64,000 nt of DNA from Selaginella moellendorffii (GCF_000143415.4 NW_003314299.1:53501-117500), one strand, 5' to 3'; numbered from the stretch's first letter, positions 10,411 to 22,320 are shown. Numbers and translations: made by a program. The notes: generated by a model not told the origin, from the sequence alone.

Positions 10411-10834
10411 TGCCGATCAGCCGCCTCCCCGCAGCCCCGGGATTTGCAGCGCGGCCGCGGCATTTGCGATTCTTACCATAGAAATCACGCCGCCACGATC
10501 GATCGTCCCGGCGCGCGCTCCCAAAAGCCCTAGAATACTCCAAAGACGTTAGGTCTTTCCTAGAGCTCGAGAGAACAAAGAGAGAACTTTCGCTCCTCTC
10601 GAATGTGAAGTAAAAGTACAAAAAGAAGTGCACTGAAGTGGTAAAAAACAAGTGATCTTTCGAAAACAAAGAGAGAACTTTCGCTCCTCTCGACTGTGAA
10701 GTAAAAGTAAAAACGAAAGAATGTATTTCCACACACTGAAAAGGTAAAAAAGAAATGTTTAAAACACACTCAGATGATCTATCTTCTTCCAGTGATCTTT
10801 CCTCCAAGATTTTGGGATGAATCTTTTTTGCGCT
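10411..10834. repeat. Intergenic spacer with 91-bp tandem repeat
   Basis: The spacer lies between the start of the oxygenase gene and the stop of the AWPM-19 gene, both on the minus strand. It carries two imperfect tandem copies of a 91-bp unit (ACAAAGAGAGAACTTTCGCT begins at 10575 and at 10666), with a weaker third trace near 10740. The oxygenase promoter and 5' UTR must lie here. No protein is recognisable. Confidence 0.6.
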
Positions 10835-11611
10835 CTAGACCGCGGAGGCGACGGTGGGTTTCTGTGTGGCCTCGGACGATGTGGGCGGGAGCTCCACGGT
10901 CGGGGCCGACCTCGTTGCGACATAGCCGGGCTCTTTGTACCCGCCGAGCCTCCGGCTAAAGATGCCCGTGTGGAGCATGAGGAGATAGAAGAGCTGCGTT
11001 CCGGCGAGAATTATCGCAATGGATTCGAGCGCCCTCTGCAAAGAAGAAAACCAAGTTACTTCGCGCAGCAAAAACTAAGGACTTTCTTGCAAGAATTGAT
11101 CAAAGAAAGGCAAGCGAAGAAACACGAGGACATTACCACACTCTTGCTGTAGATTCTACCTCTCCTGATGTGCTTGCATGCGATTCTGGTCAGAAAGAAG
11201 AAGAAGAAGACTTGTTTTTCATGAATTCACACTTAGTGCGAGCTTACCCGAAAGAAAGAAGTGTGAGAAGCCACGCGATGAGACCAGCCGCTCCAGCCGC
11301 TGCAAAGCTATCCGTTCGCCAAGCTGCCAAGTGATGCATCCCCGCGAGCGAGGACGCAACTCCAACAACGCCGGCAATCAACGCGAAGATCACCAGTGTC
11401 ACCGTGATTCCATTTCCTGAGACAAGGAAAGAAAAAAATCAGTTTTTTCTTTCTTTTCCTCTTTCGGAAGAAGAAGTTTACCTCCCGGCACGAAACCACG
11501 CTCAAAGCTATCATTCAGCTTGGCCCCTGCTATGCCGAGAAGGATCATATAGAGGAAGAAGTTAAGGAAAACCAGGGGACAGAGGAGGGCCCGTCGCAAA
11601 ATCGCTGCCAT
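10835..11611 (-). CDS. AWPM-19-like plasma membrane protein
   Basis: 182 residues from four exons: 11611-11482, 11416-11248, 11185-11137 and 11035-10835. All joins are in frame. The protein has the AWPM-19 layout: a first membrane span (LVFLNFFLYMILLGIAGAKL) followed by NDSFERGFVPG, a second span (VTLVIFALIAGVVGVASSLA) followed by GMHHLAAWRT, a third (AAAGAAGLIAWLLTLLSFG) followed by IACKHI, and a fourth (SIAIILAGTQLFYLLMLHTG). A polar C-terminal tail ends PTVASAV. AWPM-19 proteins are plasma membrane proteins that accumulate with abscisic acid and stress in wheat; rice PM1 has been reported as an ABA importer. Role here inferred from the family. The gene is divergent to the SET-domain gene. 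Confidence 0.92.
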
Positions 11612-12412
11612 TTTCGCTGGCTTTCGCAATTTGCTGCTCGGTCTCTCGCGGCCTCGATACAAAGCAAGCACTGGAAAACAGACCAAAACACTTGTCACTA
11701 GCCCTCAGCTCTAGGGGCCAAGCAAAGTTTAAATCCTCGAAGAAGCTACTCGGGATTGGCCACCAAGAACATATATAAGCATACAAGCGCTGCTTTTTTT
11801 TTTTTGGTTTAAGACCGTTCTACGGGAAGAACTGTGCAAAGAAATGGCTTTTTGCTACTAATCTCGAGTAAGATTCGCCGGATAATGCAATCGTGAGTAA
11901 CAAACCAGCGAGCTTAGACGTTAATGGTCGTTTAACGGGCAAAAAAATAAAACACTCACACACAGACACACACAACAGACGAAGGATATCCTTGGGAATC
12001 TCTCAAGAACAATATAGCATCCTCTACACCAAGAACACTACCGAAAAGCTATGTAAAGCGAGAAAAATTTAAGTGCGCGTACCTTTCTTCGCTCCTGGAT
12101 TGTTTATCCATCCATCGATCCATCGATCCATCCATCGGTCCTTGCTGGAGAAAAAGGAAGAAGAGATCTCCACCTAGAAGAATTTTTTCTTTCCGGAAAC
12201 CAAACCTCGAGTCAGCTGATCAGACGATTCAAAAGGCGCTTTACTCGCTTTTGCGCCATTCTTCGCGACGACTGAGCTGATCCAGCGCTTTGACGCTCGC
12301 ATCACACCGCATTAGAGCGATGCGATGGAGCTCTAGAGCGATCGCTTCCATGTCGCAATCCTAGGGCTTCAACGACTAACGGGGTTTTTGTTTTAGGGTT
12401 CTTCGCGGGGGA
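11612..12412. promoter_or_regulatory. Divergent intergenic region, AWPM-19 / SET-domain gene
   Basis: 801 bp without a convincing coding region. It holds an A/C-rich simple repeat (about 11955-11980) and a CCATCGAT-type simple repeat (about 12110-12140). The AWPM-19 promoter must be at the left end and the SET-gene promoter at the right end. I did not find a clear ACGTG-type ABA element by eye. Confidence 0.4.
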
Positions 12413-14716
12413 ATGGAGGAGGAGCGCCTTGAGCGCTTCTCGCGCTGGTCCCAGGTGAGATATTTCGACCCTTCCTCGGCAATGCAGCTGATCGATCGCT
12501 GCCAGGAGCACGGAATCCAGTTCCGCGGCTGCGCGATCAAACGCGGCAGCGATGCCGAGGGATTTGGGCTTTACACCCAAAACGATAGCGCGAGAGGTGA
12601 TTTTCTCTCTTTCTGTGCTCCTCTCAGCACGGATTTTGCAGATGTTCTCGTAGTAACGCCGCTCGATCTGGCGCTCACACCGGTGACAATTGTGAAAGAT
12701 CCAGTCCTGGGAAATGTATACCGGGAGATGCTCGGCAATGAGATTGACGATCGCTTGCTGGTAATGATTTTCCTGATCATAGAGCGTGCACGAGGGAGAG
12801 CCTCGTTCTGGGCACCGTATCCTTTGTTTTTTTTTTCCTGTGTTCCTGTGTGCCGCAAGGAAGGGAAAGAGAGAAATCCTTACATTGTGTGTAGATATCT
12901 TGAAATGCTGCCATCCGGCTTTGGTACTCCGCTCTGGTTCGAAGACGAAGAACTCATGGAGCTGGACGGTACAACACTGTTCGAGGCCACCAAAGCCCAG
13001 GTGTTTTTTCCTTCTACTTTTGTAAGCACTTGTAGTGGATACTGAGGTCATGTTTTTCCACAGCTTAAGTCCTTGAGGAGACTGTTTCTAAAGGTAAAAG
13101 AATGTACTGAAGCAGCGATGTCTTCCATCGGTCTACATAGGTACCTTTCTTGTGTTTTCAACTTTTTCTAGTGTCCTTGTATCTGTTTCGTCCGGATGAT
13201 AGGGAGCTTGAATTCCAGGAATTTCTATGGTATATATATTACTTTTTTCTGAATTGTGTAGATTGTGTCTAACGATCTTTTGAACAGGGCCAATTGTATT
13301 TTCTGGACAAGGGCACTGAACATCCCGTGTCCGGCATCGTTTGTTACCTCGTCATCACCGGAAGTTGCAAAGGACGACGGCAACAGGTTAGTGTAGGTTC
13401 TTATCCGCGTTCTAGGATTTATGTTCTTCCTCATCCTTTTATTTCTTGCAGTGCAAAAGATGTAAGCACGATTTGGATTGAAGGTCTCGTCCCGGGAATT
13501 GACTTCTGCAACCATAGTAATAAATTGCTCTTGTTTCTTTCTTTTGATGACTGAACTTGTGTTATGGCTAGCACGCAGAGCATCTGGGCTTTGGGAAATC
13601 GATGGGAGTGACGGTTCTACGTCAGGAGTTCCTCACTCAATGTACCTGATAGCTGGTACATTGTAGGTAGCTGGAACTAGTCATAACAGCTGGGCGTTCC
13701 AGGTTCAGATGTGGTTTTCCCACCCGGCTCAGAAGTTCTTATCAACTACGGAGACAAAGGGAATGAGGTAACGCGTTAGGCTGGCTGGTGCTACTGATCA
13801 CGAAACCGGTTTCACAGGAACTACTTTTCCTGTATGGCTTTGTGGAAGAGGACAATTCCAACGATTATGTGATGGTACGTAATGTGTGACATTGAAAAGG
13901 ATGTATGCTTTGATGCACCTTTTGTTAGGTCCACTTTCCAAAGATGTTTCTGGATGAAGACAACACTATGGATTTTAAATTGCAGCTACTTCGTGAACTG
14001 GTAAGATTTAAAATGTCAGATTTGAACTGGAATCTTTGTTTATTGTTCAGGACCTCTCATTGCAATGGCTTTTACCATCGTCACTACTGGCGAGTGGTTT
14101 TCTTCGGAAGAATCCAGATGACAAAGCAACCAGGACACATCCGGGATTTAGTTGGAGTGGACACCGCAAGGCACCGTCGTACTTAGATTGTTTAGTCTTC
14201 CCAGAAGACATGGTGTTATCATTAAGGGTGCTGTCTATGCCAGAAACTGCTTTGCACGGCGTTGCCAACCTTCTTGAGCAGGTAAATCCAAATTGAGTTT
14301 CCGAGATTGATTTGCTTCACAAATGAGTCTTAAACAACAGATTTCTCACGTTCCTTCGAAAGACGACATCCAGGCAGCGGTATGGGAGGTTTGTGGAGAC
14401 GCCGAGGCATTAACTTTGCTGGTGACAATACTCTCTGCCAAGTAAGATATATCAGTGTTTGCGGAATTTAAATGACTTTGGTATCAGAATGGCCGACCTT
14501 GTTCGAGGAACTGGACCCGAGTCACGAGACGAGGAGCTTCTGGAACGTGACAGGCGTTGCAAGGAGCAGGGCACTGTCGATGACACAGGCTTTCTCTCGC
14601 AGAACCATCGAGCCTGTGTAATTTACAGAAAGAGTCAGAAGCGCTTGGTAAGCAGTTTCTTACAGGAAGCTAAACTTGCCTTGGAAGCCTGCCTGGCAGA
14701 AAGAATAGAGACTTGA
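12413..14716 (+). CDS. SET-domain protein, rubisco-LSMT-like
   Basis: About 530 residues from about fourteen small exons. Exons read with confidence: 12413-12596, 12642-12816, 12895-13000, 13064 to about 13130, 13288-13386, 13452-13516, 13572-13655, 13703-13767, 13818-13874, 13929-14000, 14051-14281, 14341-14441 and 14488-14716. One more exon lies near 13171-13237, and its upstream donor is uncertain. SET features: AEGFGLYTQ (S-adenosylmethionine binding GxG), FLWANCIFWTRAL, GLVPGIDFCNH (the NH motif) and VLINYGDKGNEELLFLYGF (catalytic tyrosine region). A C-terminal helical domain corresponds to the rubisco-LSMT substrate-binding domain. Such proteins methylate lysines of plastid or cytosolic non-histone proteins; substrate unknown. 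Its stop is 40 bp from that of the convergent neighbour. Confidence 0.88.
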
Positions 14717-14755
14717 CTTCAGATTTAAACACAGAACAGGGTTGAAAGCCACCAG

Positions 14756-17423
14756 TTATGGTCCACTCCACTCGCAGACAAGCTCGTCTATCATTGTCCG
14801 CAGAATGCTGCTCTCAACGTCCTCGGCAATCAGCTCCACTTGCCCGTTCCAATCCATCCACTTTCCAGCACCAACACTCATGTCCTTCTCAACGAGCTCA
14901 TCAGTTGACAGCGTTTCCATCGACTTCCAGTCACTTATTTGTTGCTGAACCTCTGCACCAACCTGTGGCATCCCGACTCCAGCCAACCTCACCGATCCTA
15001 CGCCTAGGTACCAGCTTTTACAGCAGCCAAATCTTGATCTCACTGCCTCCTCCACGCAGTCGAAGAGCAACTTACGAGCTTGCAGCGAGCCTCGTCCATG
15101 AGATTTGGAAGTCATCGTCGTCTCTATGATGCTGAAAACCCGGGAAGCGACTGGACTATCTTGGCTAAGCCACCTTCTAGTTGCTGCTACGACTGCTGGC
15201 GAGCTCAGCAACTTCTCCTCCTGGTCACATAAAAGCTGACTCGTCCTAAGAACGTCGTCGATGTAGGCTGTCTCTTCCTCGAAAGAGTGCCTGCTACTTG
15301 CGGTGGAGTCGCTTATTCCGATGGAAGAGAGGTCGATGCAGCGGATTCGTGATATGTCCAGGATGGCGCTGAGAATGCTGTCACTGCCCGTGGAACTGGT
15401 ACGTAGCTTAGCATCTGGACCAACTTTTTTAGCTCCTAAACTTACAAACTCGATTGCTCTTACCAGGTGAGTCTTCGCCACCACTGTCCAACGGTGACGA
15501 GTGCATCTCGTCGACAAACGGTGGCTCGAGCACCGAAACTGGACTGGGCTGTCCACCCTCCGATCGAGATGACCGGCTGCACTCATAGTTCCCGCAATTC
15601 GAGTTTGTCGGAGAGCTCCCGCTTCCTTCCGACCGAGCCACGCTGCTACTATCGTCCGAGAGCAGCTCCTCACAAAACTGTCGTGGAGCAATCAAGCACA
15701 AAGTCAGGCCGGAAGAACACGAGGAAAGAGAAAACAACAAGAGCCACACTCACCCGGGGAGGAGTAACACCAGCGCAAGAAGACGATGCCACCGAGGACA
15801 AAGAAATATCATCAGCTAGGCCTTGTCTCGAGCTCAACGAAGAAGCGGAAGCTTTCCTCCCAACGGATTGAAAGCTCCGCGCAGCTTGCTTGGTGGTTCC
15901 AGCGCCGATGTTCCGTGATCTTCTCAGCAATGCGCGCATTAAAGACGACGATGCCTCACTTTTGCTCGGCCTCGCCGTGCCACTCGTCGCACTCGTGCTG
16001 CTGTGATCCTTGCCACTTCCGTCGCTGCTGCTGGTACGCTTCGTCCTCGTCCTGTTACTTTCTTTCTCTTTTCCCCTCTGATTCCCAAACAGCCTGTTTG
16101 TGGTGTAGCTCAGGATTCCATGGCTGCTACTGGTGGAGTTCTTCATTGTGACCAACTTTGCAGTGGGAGAAAACGACGCTCTCTGGGGTAAGTGGTCCTC
16201 TTCCCTTTCATTGCTGCTCTTGATGATGAGCTGATCGGACTCTCGTTGCTTTTGTTGCTTGTGCAGCCTCCGGATTTCAGACCATCCCAATCCTCCACCA
16301 CCTTCGTGCTGCTGCTGGAGTCCCAGGTCCGACTTACTCCGAACCAAGTTTCCACCATCGCTGACCTTGTTCTTCGTCGACTTTGACACCGATGATGACG
16401 ACGAAGAGTTCGAGCTCAAGCGATCGCTGCTGGAGCTGAAACCACCGAACCTTTGCCGGATGCTCTCGGAGATCTTGGCCAGCCTTCTGGAAGTTGACGA
16501 CGACGAGGAGCCGAGAGTTGGCTCGGATGAGCTCCGGTTCAGCGACAACTTCCTCCGGCTCGAGGGCTTCTTGTCCGCGGTGCCCGTGTCCAAATTCTGG
16601 TGCTGCGGTGGACGATGATCATCGGTCGGCAAGACCTTCACGGCAGCCTCCGCTACCAGGCCACGCTTCTTCTTTGACGGGCTCTTGATCGGTGAGACCT
16701 TGCTACCACCACTCTTTTGCTCTCCCTTTTTCTTCTTCGATTTCTCCCCTTCTTCCTGTTCGTGTTCCACCGCTGGAACCCGAGCCCTCCTCATCAGTCC
16801 TGCAAATTTCTCCACCAGCGATGGTCCTCTCCTCCCATTCTGCCGCTGGTGATCCTCCTCCAAGCTACGATACTGATCCTCTTCCTCTCGCAGGAGCTCG
16901 CGGAGTAGCAGCGGCTCTTTGATCCTCAGGAGCTCCTGGAGCTGGAGCTGCTGCCTCTCTCCTCCTCCTCCATTCTCGCGGAGGATCATCACTGGCGGCG
17001 AGCGACCATCGCTACCACTACTGCTACTTACTGCTGAGAGATCCTTGATTTTGGCGCCCACTGGCAGCGAATCCAAGCCCATCAGCCTCGCCACCACATT
17101 GGGCTCGTGGATCGCCGCGTCATCGAAGCTAGAATTCAGAGATTCTTCCTCTGGAGCTCCCTGATCACAAAACGAAAAGGTCCTGTCACTCAAATGGGAA
17201 TGGAATAAAAAGAGGGGTCTTTACCAAAAGTAGCTTCCTGCGAGCTTGGCCATCGCTGCTACTGTGTCTCCTCACCGATTTCTCTACGAAAACGAGGATC
17301 AATCCATCGCTGCCCAGCAAAAAAATTCGATTTTTGTGTGTCCATACCTTCTCTATTCGCTGCGAACAGCCGCCGCGCGTGCTTACTGCTAGCCGCATTG
17401 GGTCTTCGTGGGGATTCATCCAT
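14756..17423 (-). CDS. VARLMGLD-motif / DUF4378 protein (TRM/LONGIFOLIA-like)
   Basis: 804 residues from five exons: 17423-17348, 17283-17225, 17160-15754, 15677-15464 and 15414-14756, all joined in frame. Near the N-terminus stands PNVVARLMGLDSLP, the hallmark motif of TON1-recruiting-motif and LONGIFOLIA proteins. The long middle is low-complexity, rich in Ser, Lys and Gln, and looks disordered. The C-terminal 150 residues match the DUF4378 style: LLFDCVEEAVRSRF, then WKSMETLSTDELVEKDMSVG and VESSILRTMIDELV. Such proteins associate with cortical microtubules and affect cell elongation and division-plane orientation. The role is inferred from the motif, not shown. The start ATG 17423 begins MDESPRRPNAASSKHARRL. 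Confidence 0.85.
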
Positions 17424-19790
17424 CCTCTCTCGAAAGAAAAGAGAGAACAAACTCTCCTGGGAATCTCTAGCTAGCTCGAAGCGCGACGACAACCAAGATT
17501 CCAATCGATCGCTCTGGGACCCTCTAGAGCCTGGAGCGCACTGGAGCGATCCAAAGAGCCCGAGTGGGGCATCTATATGATCGGGGGTGCCGGCCCAGAG
17601 TAAATGCGATCGCTTCCTCTCTTTTTTTCAAACCGGAAAAAGGCAGCGCGAGAGCGCCAAGAGGAAGAAATCCAAAAAAAAGCGAGGAGGAGATAAAGGC
17701 ACCAAAGGAAGAAAACAAGAACAAACAACACCAATGAATGATCCCACCCGTGAACCCAGCCTCCGCTCAAAATTCCCAAAAGAAGAAGGGTCGATCGATC
17801 GCTGGGAGAGAGGGAGCGAACAAAAACAAGAACTCGCTTTCAAGGGATTTTGCGATTCACGGGACCCGCATTGCCATCGCCCACCAATGGATCGATCGTC
17901 TACTCGATCGAGGCCAATACAATAGAAGAAGATCACGCAAAGAGGGAGGAGCCCTCTTCTCGCGAGTGTTCTTCTTCTTCTTCTTCCTTCTTCTTCCTTT
18001 TGGGCGGTCTCGTTTGGCTGCTACTAATCAATGTCAATTCTCCGAAACTGCCCAAGCACTGTGGCCCCTGTGATCGATCCCACACTTACCTTGTGTGAAA
18101 AAGAGAGGAGGAAAAAAAAAAAATCTCTTCCCATCCCACCTAAAAAACACTCGTCTTGCTTCGCTCACTGCGCGTGTAAGTTCACAGCTCGTAAACTTCG
18201 CGTTCTCGACAGGGCGCCAAACCAAACGCATCAAACCCTCAAATGAAAATCCCACTCCCAAAGTGAGAGATTTTTACCCCCGCACAAATTTACCCGCCAA
18301 GGGATATTCTCCTCCCTTGGCAAGAATGCTCCACGTGGGCGGGTCAAATGCTGCCAGGTCAGCAGAGTGGCATATACTTTTTTAAATACGCGTCGCGGGG
18401 CAAAATCAATTGATCCGATTTTGGGAGGGTGCGTCGTATGTCTACGAGTAGGTCTACTGTACAGGCTATAGTACTGTAGGGACCCCTGCCTTGTCTTTCC
18501 ACTGGCACTTGCCTTAAAGAATGTGGCCTTAGCTTTGATCAAATGATTTTCCTATGGTTTGTTGCCAGGGCTATGGTCATGAAATGAAAATCTTTTTGGC
18601 TAACGGTATGATAGAACAACGTATTTAAATCGCGTGGTTTTTATATCTTGTGGTTTGCAAAGATTGGAGGCTGACACAAGAACCCTAAAAGTTGCAGACT
18701 CCCAGATTCTTTGTGCCATAGAATCCGCGAAGCCAGCGCGCAGTGGGCATTTACTCGCTTGTCTTATCGAATTTATGGGCAGATTTTAAAAAGGAATTTG
18801 CCCTCTATTTCTTGCACCGCCACCTTTTCACCCAAGAACGGGTACAGTCGAGAAAATTCTCCAAGAACGAAGTTAAGTTAAACATTTGTTGCGAAGTTGA
18901 CAAGCTCTACTCTCGTTGTTTTGTCTTGAATGACAACTCGTGCTAGATCATGGGCCTGAAATTTGATTGTAAGTTGGCCCCAAAACCGGGGAACTGAAAA
19001 GAAAGAAACACTTTCTCTCGATTCAAACAATCCCAGACAAGAACACCAACATTTCAAACTGGCCTTTGAATTTGACAAAAATCTCTCGACAATGTGGTGT
19101 GTCGGTGCTTTCTCGGAGATCGATTGATTAGCATTAGTTTGAGAGCAAAGATTTGGACTCAAGCCACAAGACAGCGAAGAACTCTCGTGCTCAAGTTCAA
19201 AACCAGACAATCGATAGAAGAAAGCGAATTGTCCCACACATGGAACACCAAGTTGACTGTAATACAAATGTATTTTTGGTGTTGTACGTATGTGTATGCT
19301 TTTGCGGGAAAAGTAGAATTAAAATAGTCGGGCGGACGGTTTGAATTTGAATCCGTACTTGGCGCCTTCCGGGATTTAGAAACACGGAAGAAGAATATAA
19401 TCAAAAGCTCAAGAACAAAAGCATTATATCTTGTGACAGTGAGGATCGATCGTTAGGCTGGCTAACGTACGTTGTTCCAGAGATAAAAATAATTTCCATC
19501 TGAAAGCTTTAGAAATGAGAGTGCAAGGTGTCGAACCCAATACCTCTCGCACTAATTTCCCTACTAATTTGATTAAGAAATTTAGTGCTTTTAACAAAAT
19601 TTATTACTTAATTTAACAAATTAGGTATTCCAAAGATACATGCTGAGATAAAAACAATTCCCATTACTTCTAATTTAATTAAGGTTATAACTATCAAATT
19701 GTTCATAACTCCAGGAAAACTTAATATTTAACTTACAGTAACGGAAAATAAAATAAAAATATATCAATTAATCTTTTTACAAAGTGATGG
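17424..19790. other. Long intergenic stretch, no gene recognised
   Basis: 2.37 kb between the TRM-like gene and the PPR gene. The left part (to about 18350) is moderately G+C rich and holds a CTT microsatellite near 17960-18000. The right part becomes A+T rich with homopolymer runs. Reading frames are short, and none resembles a known protein in either strand. It marks the border between the compact genic part and the repeated PPR-P450 part. Confidence 0.5.
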
Positions 19791-22184
19791 TTATCCATCC
19801 CGGTATAAATTCGATAGCAACACGTAAGGAGCAGTCTTCTTCTTGTTAGTGCTCTTCGTTACCATGGCTTCCATCTCTTCCTCCTTCCGGATGAGCGAAG
19901 CCACTGCTCGCTTCCCACGCTTCTCATCGCCATGGATCCTACACGCCGCCAGCAGCGCCGTCCACGCCTCCCCGCCGCCACCGCCCTTGACCAGCTCCTC
20001 CGCCGCCACCAAATGCCCAGATCTCCCAAGAACATCCACCACCGCGTTCCAGTGATCCTCGCCAGCTCTCACCCCCCAGTCCACCACCATCCCCGCCAAG
20101 TGATCCAGCGCCTCGCCGACGAGCCCGCCATGGTTGCAAGCGTGGAGCAGCGTCAAGAGCGTCACCTCGTCGGGAGAGATCCCCTCCATCTTCATGTCCA
20201 GCAGCAAATCCACCCGCGCGCGCTCGCCGCTAGCGCTCGACTGGAGCATCACGTTCCAGGACACCACGTCCCGCTCCGGCATCCCATCAAAAAGCGATTT
20301 TGCTGCGCGGAGCTTGCCTCTTTGAGCTGCCGCCACCACCATGACGTTCCAGATTACCATGTCTCGCTCCGGGATCTCCCAGAAGAGCTCCACTGCTCGG
20401 TCGAAATGCCGGCTTCCAACGTAGCCCAGTAGCATCGAGGCCCAGGAGACAGTGTCGTGCTCGGGCATGAGCCGAGAGAACACCACCTCGGCCTCGTCCA
20501 CGCAACCGTTCTCGGCGTAGCCGGCCACCATTGTGTTCCAGGACACGATGTTCTTCTCGGGCATCCGCTCAAGCACCGTCCTGGCATCGCCCAAGTTTCC
20601 AGTCCGAGCGTACGCCGCCACCATCGAGTTGCCCGAGATGGTGTTCCTCACCGGCATTGCCTCGAACAGCGCCCGAGCTCGCTCCAAATCCCCGGGGCGA
20701 GCGTAGGCTGCGATCATCGCGTTCCACGACACCACGTCTCGGAGTGGCATCGCTTCAAAAACTGTTTTTGCGCACTCCACCATCTCGGCTTGCGCGTATC
20801 CGACCACCATCGTCGTCCAGGCCACCACGTCCCGCTGCGGCATCTCGTCAAACAGCCTCTTTGCTTCCTCCATCTCGCCTCTTCTCGCGTAGGCCTGGAT
20901 CAAGGCCGTGAATGACACAACGTTCCTCCTTGGCATCCTCTCGAACACGTCCCTGGCTTGTTCTACGTGACCATCTTGAGCATACGCTTGAACCATCGAG
21001 TTCCACGACACTGTGTCCGGTTGAGGCATCCGATCAAACGCGGCCTTTGCTTGGACAAGCTCGCCTCTCTCCACGCTCGACTGGAGCATCACATTCCAGG
21101 AGATGGAGTTCCTCTCTTTCATCTTGTCAAACAGCTCCCGGGCCTCCTCCACGCGACCGTGATCCGTGTACGCTGTGATGAGCGCGTTCCAAGTTACCAA
21201 GTTCCTGTCCGGCATCCGATCGAAGATGGTCTTCGCGTCTTCCAGGAAACCATGACTGGCGTAAGCGTTCATCATCGTCGTCCATGCGATCGCGTCGGGG
21301 CACTGGATTCTCTCGAACAAAGCTCTCGCTTCTTCCAAGTCTCCATTCTCAGCGTGGCCCTGGAGCATCGCCGTAGAGGCCACGACGTTCTCCATCGGCA
21401 TCCTCTCGAACAAAGCTCTGGCCTCGCCAATCTCTCCTCCAGCAACGTAAGCCCGGATCATCGTCGTCCATGACACCGAGTCTCGCAAGATCATGCTCTC
21501 GAAAACCTCTCTCGCCAGATCAAGTTGCCCGTTTCCGGCATATCCCGCCACCATAGCGTTCCACGAAACCACATCCTTGAGCGGCATGCAATCGAAGAGC
21601 TTCTTTGCCTCTTCCATTTTTCCAGACTTTGCATGACCCGTGATCATAGCGTTCCACGCGATCACATTCTTGTGAGGCATCGAATCAAACAGCTCTGTCG
21701 CTCGACACAGATCCCCCGCCTTGGCAAATGCGGCAACCACGGTTGTCCACGAGACGATATCCGGTGATGGCATCACTCTAAACACTTCCATCGCTCTTTC
21801 CAAAAGCCCGCTTTTCACGTACGCCTGGATCATTCCATTCCATGACACTCGATCCTTTCTGGGCATGCTCTGGAACACGCATCTTGCTTGAGCAATATCT
21901 CCGTTTCGGGCATATGCCGCAAGGAGGATGTTCCACGACACCAAGTTCCTGTCGCTGATCCGATCGAACACCGCTCGAGCCTCCTCCACGCTGCCGCACT
22001 TTCCATACATTTCAATCACAAGATTCCACAGATGCAAGCTTTCTTTCAGGTCCCTGTTCCGTTCTATTCTCGCATGGACTTTCCTCGCTTCGCCCAAGTT
22101 CTTCGAGTTGCCGTACGATTTGATGGACCGGACGAGAGAATTAAAATCGCCTTGCGCTGGAATCGCCGGGAATCCCTGGATCAT
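19791..22184 (-). CDS. PPR protein with 19 consecutive S-type repeats and truncated E motif
   Basis: Intronless, 797 residues, the only complete PPR copy of the cluster. After about 50 residues (MIQGFPAIPAQGDFNSLVRS) come nineteen back-to-back 31-residue S motifs of the pattern VVSWNAMIAAYARPGDLERA...MPVRN, from about residue 54 to 645; one has 32. Then come about four less regular repeats (SPDEVTLLTLLHACNHGG, DHWNAVVDVLGRSGH, WTALLAACRIHG). The protein stops inside the E motif at APYVLLSNLYRDG, so E+ and DYW are absent. Such proteins bind organelle RNA; without DYW it would need a partner to edit. Residues 5 and 31 of each motif are mostly N/T and D/N, so the PPR code can be read. The N-terminus is not a strong targeting peptide. 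It is the closest to the parent of all broken copies to the right. Confidence 0.9.
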   Translation of the reverse strand: MIQGFPAIPAQGDFNSLVRSIKSYGNSKNLGEARKVHARIERNRDLKESLHLWNLVIEMYGKCGSVEEARAVFDRISDRNLVSWNILLAAYARNGDIAQARCVFQSMPRKDRVSWNGMIQAYVKSGLLERAMEVFRVMPSPDIVSWTTVVAAFAKAGDLCRATELFDSMPHKNVIAWNAMITGHAKSGKMEEAKKLFDCMPLKDVVSWNAMVAGYAGNGQLDLAREVFESMILRDSVSWTTMIRAYVAGGEIGEARALFERMPMENVVASTAMLQGHAENGDLEEARALFERIQCPDAIAWTTMMNAYASHGFLEDAKTIFDRMPDRNLVTWNALITAYTDHGRVEEARELFDKMKERNSISWNVMLQSSVERGELVQAKAAFDRMPQPDTVSWNSMVQAYAQDGHVEQARDVFERMPRRNVVSFTALIQAYARRGEMEEAKRLFDEMPQRDVVAWTTMVVGYAQAEMVECAKTVFEAMPLRDVVSWNAMIAAYARPGDLERARALFEAMPVRNTISGNSMVAAYARTGNLGDARTVLERMPEKNIVSWNTMVAGYAENGCVDEAEVVFSRLMPEHDTVSWASMLLGYVGSRHFDRAVELFWEIPERDMVIWNVMVVAAAQRGKLRAAKSLFDGMPERDVVSWNVMLQSSASGERARVDLLLDMKMEGISPDEVTLLTLLHACNHGGLVGEALDHLAGMVVDWGVRAGEDHWNAVVDVLGRSGHLVAAEELVKGGGGGEAWTALLAACRIHGDEKRGKRAVASLIRKEEEMEAMVTKSTNKKKTAPYVLLSNLYRDG

Positions 22185-22320
22185 TAATTTTCTACACCAT
22201 CCCAGATATTACTCGCTCTGGCTTGACAATGGATCGTTAGAATCCAATATTTTCAATTGAGATTGTGTTTTGACTTTATACCTTTTGGTTTATAAATCGC
22301 CATTCATACACGAGAGATTG
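22185..22320. promoter_or_regulatory. Short bidirectional spacer of the PPR-P450 unit
   Basis: This spacer recurs, about 130-170 bp long, between the PPR and P450 starts in most units (also near 28332-28478, 30950-31101, 56110-56250 and 61217-61345). It has a TATA-like TTTATAAATC towards the P450 (here 22290-22297), about 40 bp upstream of where the ATG stands in intact copies. Both genes must share it as a promoter. Here the P450 side has lost its ATG. Confidence 0.5.

Noticed and set aside
12455-12487. A 33-bp intron in the first SET exon
   Set aside because: GT-AG ends exist but 33 bp is too short for plant splicing, and the frame is open without it.
12302-13051. Long open frame on the minus strand (249 residues)
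   Set aside because: It lies over the exons of the SET-domain gene, with composition of a shadow frame and no recognisable motif.
18878-19267. Possible gene in the spacer (129 residues, minus strand)
   Set aside because: No recognisable domain, no plausible splice partners, irregular composition.
20457-21473. Plus-strand open frames opposite the intact PPR gene
   Set aside because: They repeat with the 93-bp period of the PPR motif and are mirror frames of it.
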